A stretch of DNA of 47,669 nucleotides from Pirellulales bacterium (lineage in GTDB: Bacteria > Planctomycetota > Planctomycetia > Pirellulales > Lacipirellulaceae): assembly GCA_022448345.1 (NCBI GenBank), contig JAKVCB010000014.1, forward strand, positions 1 to 47,669, written 5' to 3'. Below are positions 45,799 through 47,669 of the stretch, one piece after another. The translations under genes and the position numbers were made by a program. The notes under the pieces are model-generated. The model ran no database searches. It was not told the origin of the DNA and saw only the letters and a list, made by a program, of their open reading frames with translations. The stretch's first letter is position 1; each line of letters begins with the position of its first letter.

Positions 45799-46722
45799 TC
45801 AGCAAACAAATTCGTCGCCGTCGGCACCGACGGCAATCCCCTGGTTTCGGACTTCGGCATATTCCCAGGAGTCTGTGTCGAGCATGGGATTCGTGTTGTT
45901 GATATGTATATAAACGCGGTTTTGTATCGGCAATTCTGCCAGCCACGCGAGGCTGCCATGCGGGCCACCGACGCAAAGATGGCCCATTTGACCAGCAGTC
46001 CGGTCGGTGATTCCGTGCTGACTTGGTTCGTCATTGGACCAGAACGAGCCGTCCATCAGGAGGCAGTCTGCACCGTCGACTGCGTCGCGGAGCGATTGGT
46101 CAACTTCGAGAACTCCTGGAGCATAGACGAGTTTGCCCCCAGTTCGATGATCGCGGATGGAAAGTCCAATCACCGCTCCCGCCGCCGTGGCCGGTTCGGG
46201 CGAGACATAGCGGGGCGCATCTCGACCGGTTTCGAAAGCACAAACTTCCAGCCCCTCATCGGGGTTGTTGGGAGAGGAGAGGCGAAACGGCTCGTGGAGT
46301 TTGATTTTGCTCCAAGGGCGGTCGGCAAAATGAGTGAGCAGTGGAGCAATCGGAAAGTGTTCGCTAAGCCAACGTTGTACGACAGCTGTGCTGTGGATGG
46401 CGATCACACCTCCCTCGCGAAGTTGAAGCAGTCCGGAAGTGTGATCTAACTCGGCATCGGTGAGTACGCAACCGGCAATCGAAGTTCCTCGTGAACAGGT
46501 TTTGGGGGGACCAAGCTGGGGAAAGTCGATGATTTGATGACGCACGTCCGCCGATACGTTAAGCAGGAACCACGAATTCCCGTCGGCAGAGATAGCAACC
46601 GAAGACTGGGTACGCCGATGTACGCGGTCTTCGCCGGCGCGCACCCGTTGGCAGTTCGGGCAGTTGCAATTCCACTGGGGAAGCCCACCACCAGCGGCCG
46701 AGCCGAGGATGCGTATCCGCAT
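45799..46722 (-). CDS. pqqB: PQQ biosynthesis protein PqqB
   Basis: A 307-residue metallo-beta-lactamase-fold protein. PqqB is an iron-dependent hydroxylase acting on the tyrosine-derived part of the Glu-Tyr dipeptide. The opening block RIRILGSAAGGGLPQWNCNCPNCQRVR, with its C-x-C-x2-C structural zinc site, is diagnostic. The family metal-site region TDAELDHTSGL follows near residue 90. It starts in a TAATG overlap with pqqA, so its translation is likely coupled to the precursor gene. Length is normal for PqqB. Confidence 0.94.
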   Translation of the reverse strand: MRIRILGSAAGGGLPQWNCNCPNCQRVRAGEDRVHRRTQSSVAISADGNSWFLLNVSADVRHQIIDFPQLGPPKTCSRGTSIAGCVLTDAELDHTSGLLQLREGGVIAIHSTAVVQRWLSEHFPIAPLLTHFADRPWSKIKLHEPFRLSSPNNPDEGLEVCAFETGRDAPRYVSPEPATAAGAVIGLSIRDHRTGGKLVYAPGVLEVDQSLRDAVDGADCLLMDGSFWSNDEPSQHGITDRTAGQMGHLCVGGPHGSLAWLAELPIQNRVYIHINNTNPMLDTDSWEYAEVRNQGIAVGADGDEFVC

Positions 46723-46889
46723 TAGTCGTTACGCTCGGTTACTGGATTGTCCGGCGCGGCTACGTTGTCTTTTCCAGCAAGCTGGCCAGTACTGTCGATC
46801 GGTAGGGGTAACTCACCATCGGTATTGGCATAGGCTGTTACCTCCATACTCAGCGAAATTTCTTCGAAGTCAGGTTTTGTCCACGACAT
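46722..46889 (-). CDS. pqqA: PQQ precursor peptide PqqA, with long C-terminal tail
   Basis: A 55-residue ribosomal precursor, found by translating the minus strand between pqqB and the cytochrome gene. It begins MSWTKPDFEEISLSMEVTAY, with Glu16 and Tyr20 in the conserved E-x3-Y spacing used to build PQQ. After Tyr20 a polar tail of 35 residues follows, whereas well-known PqqA peptides total about 23-30. A GGGAG ribosome-binding site lies about 7 nt upstream. The stop overlaps the pqqB start (TAATG), and the cytochrome stop is only 12 nt upstream. The tail must be removed by a protease; no pqqF-like gene is present in the window. Confidence 0.93.
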   Translation of the reverse strand: MSWTKPDFEEISLSMEVTAYANTDGELPLPIDSTGQLAGKDNVAAPDNPVTERND

Positions 46890-46901
46890 AAAAATCTCCC
46901 T

Positions 46902-47669
46902 TTATTCAAGAGTCATTAGGAATGCAAATAAATCATGAAGTTGTTTGACGCTCAGGTTTTCGACAAGATTACCGGGCATCAAAGAGACATCAAGTTGTTG
47001 TACTTCTTCCAGGTCACGTTTGTGTAGCGAATGGAACTTCCCGTTTTCCTCGCGAAGCTGAATGTTGAAGTTTGATTCGTTGACGCGAAGGCCTTGGATG
47101 GTTTTTCCATCATCAGTAATGACCATTACCTGTTCGTAGCGGGGATCAATATCTTTGGAGGGTTGCACCATCGATTCCATGATGTATTGTGGGGATCGGC
47201 GGCTGGCGATCCGGTCGAGGGCCGGACCAATTCCTCCGCCGCGGCGATTGAGTGCATGGCATTTGTTGCAGGCAGCCTTGTTTTCGACATCGAAGAAGAA
47301 CTGTTCTCCTAGCTTGGGGTCGCCGACAAAATAAGGTTTCCAGTCGCTCTCACCTGGAGCTTGGGCCAAACTTCGGATGTAGGCGATAATTTGGGCGATC
47401 TGTTCTTCTTTGAGCGCCTCGCCAAGTTTTTTCATGGTGGTTCCCGGAACACCATTCTCGATCACGCGCGTGATGTCGGCGTCGGTATTTCCATGTAGCC
47501 AGCGATCATCGGTCAGGTTAGGCCCCTTCCCACCACGACCCGCTCCACCATGACAACCACTGCAGAGGCCGCGAAACATCGCCTTGCCTTCGTCGAGTGC
47601 CTGGGAATCTATGGGGACTGTCGTCTTTGATTCTGATGGTTCGAGCACTTCGTCAGCCGGGGTCTGTGG
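46902..47669 (-). CDS. Di-haem cytochrome c with Pirellula/Verrucomicrobium-type haem domain, 5' end outside window
   Basis: The frame is open to the right edge, so the start and any signal peptide lie beyond 47669. The first visible start-type codon (GTG at 47648) falls in a Pro/Glu/Ser-rich linker and is probably internal. Two c-type haem sites are present: CSGCHGGAGRGGKGPNL in a class I cytochrome domain and CNKCHALNRRGGGIGPAL in a domain matching the Pirellula/Verrucomicrobium-type haem-binding family (DGKTIQGLRVNE and SLMPGNLVENLSVKQLHDLFAFL blocks). It should act in the periplasm as electron carrier. The gene ends 12 nt before pqqA, suggesting co-transcription and a role as acceptor for a PQQ dehydrogenase. 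It could equally be the C-terminal part of a larger fusion. Confidence 0.88.
   Translation of the reverse strand, partial: PQTPADEVLEPSESKTTVPIDSQALDEGKAMFRGLCSGCHGGAGRGGKGPNLTDDRWLHGNTDADITRVIENGVPGTTMKKLGEALKEEQIAQIIAYIRSLAQAPGESDWKPYFVGDPKLGEQFFFDVENKAACNKCHALNRRGGGIGPALDRIASRRSPQYIMESMVQPSKDIDPRYEQVMVITDDGKTIQGLRVNESNFNIQLREENGKFHSLHKRDLEEVQQLDVSLMPGNLVENLSVKQLHDLFAFLMTLE

Overview
The window looks like a chromosomal segment of a planctomycete, probably a Pirellulales-type marine or freshwater heterotroph. The evidence is the repeated pairing of PSCyt1/DUF1549/DUF1553 proteins with DUF1501 proteins, the Pirellula/Verrucomicrobium-type haem domain in the last gene, a PEP-CTERM sorting tail, many Tat-exported oxidoreductase-like and TIM-barrel proteins, and few conventional operons. 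No rRNA, tRNA, CRISPR array, phage or insertion sequence was seen. The assignment rests on protein families, not on a marker gene.

Layout. 1-901 (minus): 5' part of a DUF1549 protein that runs off the left edge. 1311-4913 (plus): a ribose-type ABC sugar importer (lipoprotein binding protein, double ATPase, permease), followed by a convergent RidA-like gene. 5908-13682 (minus): a DUF1501 gene downstream of a 2071-residue fusion of cytochrome, WD40-like, Ig-like, DUF1549 and DUF1553 modules. 14102-15367 (plus): a secreted PQQ-like beta-propeller. 15773-21551 (plus): a second DUF1549/DUF1553-DUF1501 pair with a ThuA-like gene. 21718-23733 (minus): a vanadium-haloperoxidase-type protein with a PEP-CTERM tail. 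24256-28937 (minus): a third DUF1549/DUF1553-DUF1501 pair, closed by a clear intrinsic terminator.

29277-40480 reads as a catabolic neighbourhood: a Tat-exported sugar isomerase-like TIM barrel, a Tat-exported NHL propeller, a sialate O-acetylesterase-like protein, an enolase-superfamily enzyme translationally coupled to a short MetE-like zinc methyltransferase, a Tat-exported Gfo/Idh/MocA protein, a sodium:solute symporter and a tagatose/psicose-epimerase-like enzyme. 40762-43369 (minus) carries acetoacetyl-CoA synthetase and adenine phosphoribosyltransferase.

43682-47669 (minus) is a compact run: a di-haem cytochrome c (5' end outside the window), then pqqA, pqqB, pqqC, pqqD and pqqE, several overlapping. 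The pqqA gene is only 168 bp and encodes a 55-residue precursor with the conserved Glu and Tyr at positions 16 and 20 and an unusually long tail. It suggests PQQ made for a periplasmic dehydrogenase passing electrons to the adjacent cytochrome; no such dehydrogenase is visible here.

The most interesting items are the cytochrome-pqqABCDE unit with its long PqqA, the GTGA-coupled enolase-superfamily/MetE-like pair, the 2071-residue fusion with a split DUF1553 domain, the sorted haloperoxidase, and short tandem repeats of unrelated sequence in many intergenic gaps.
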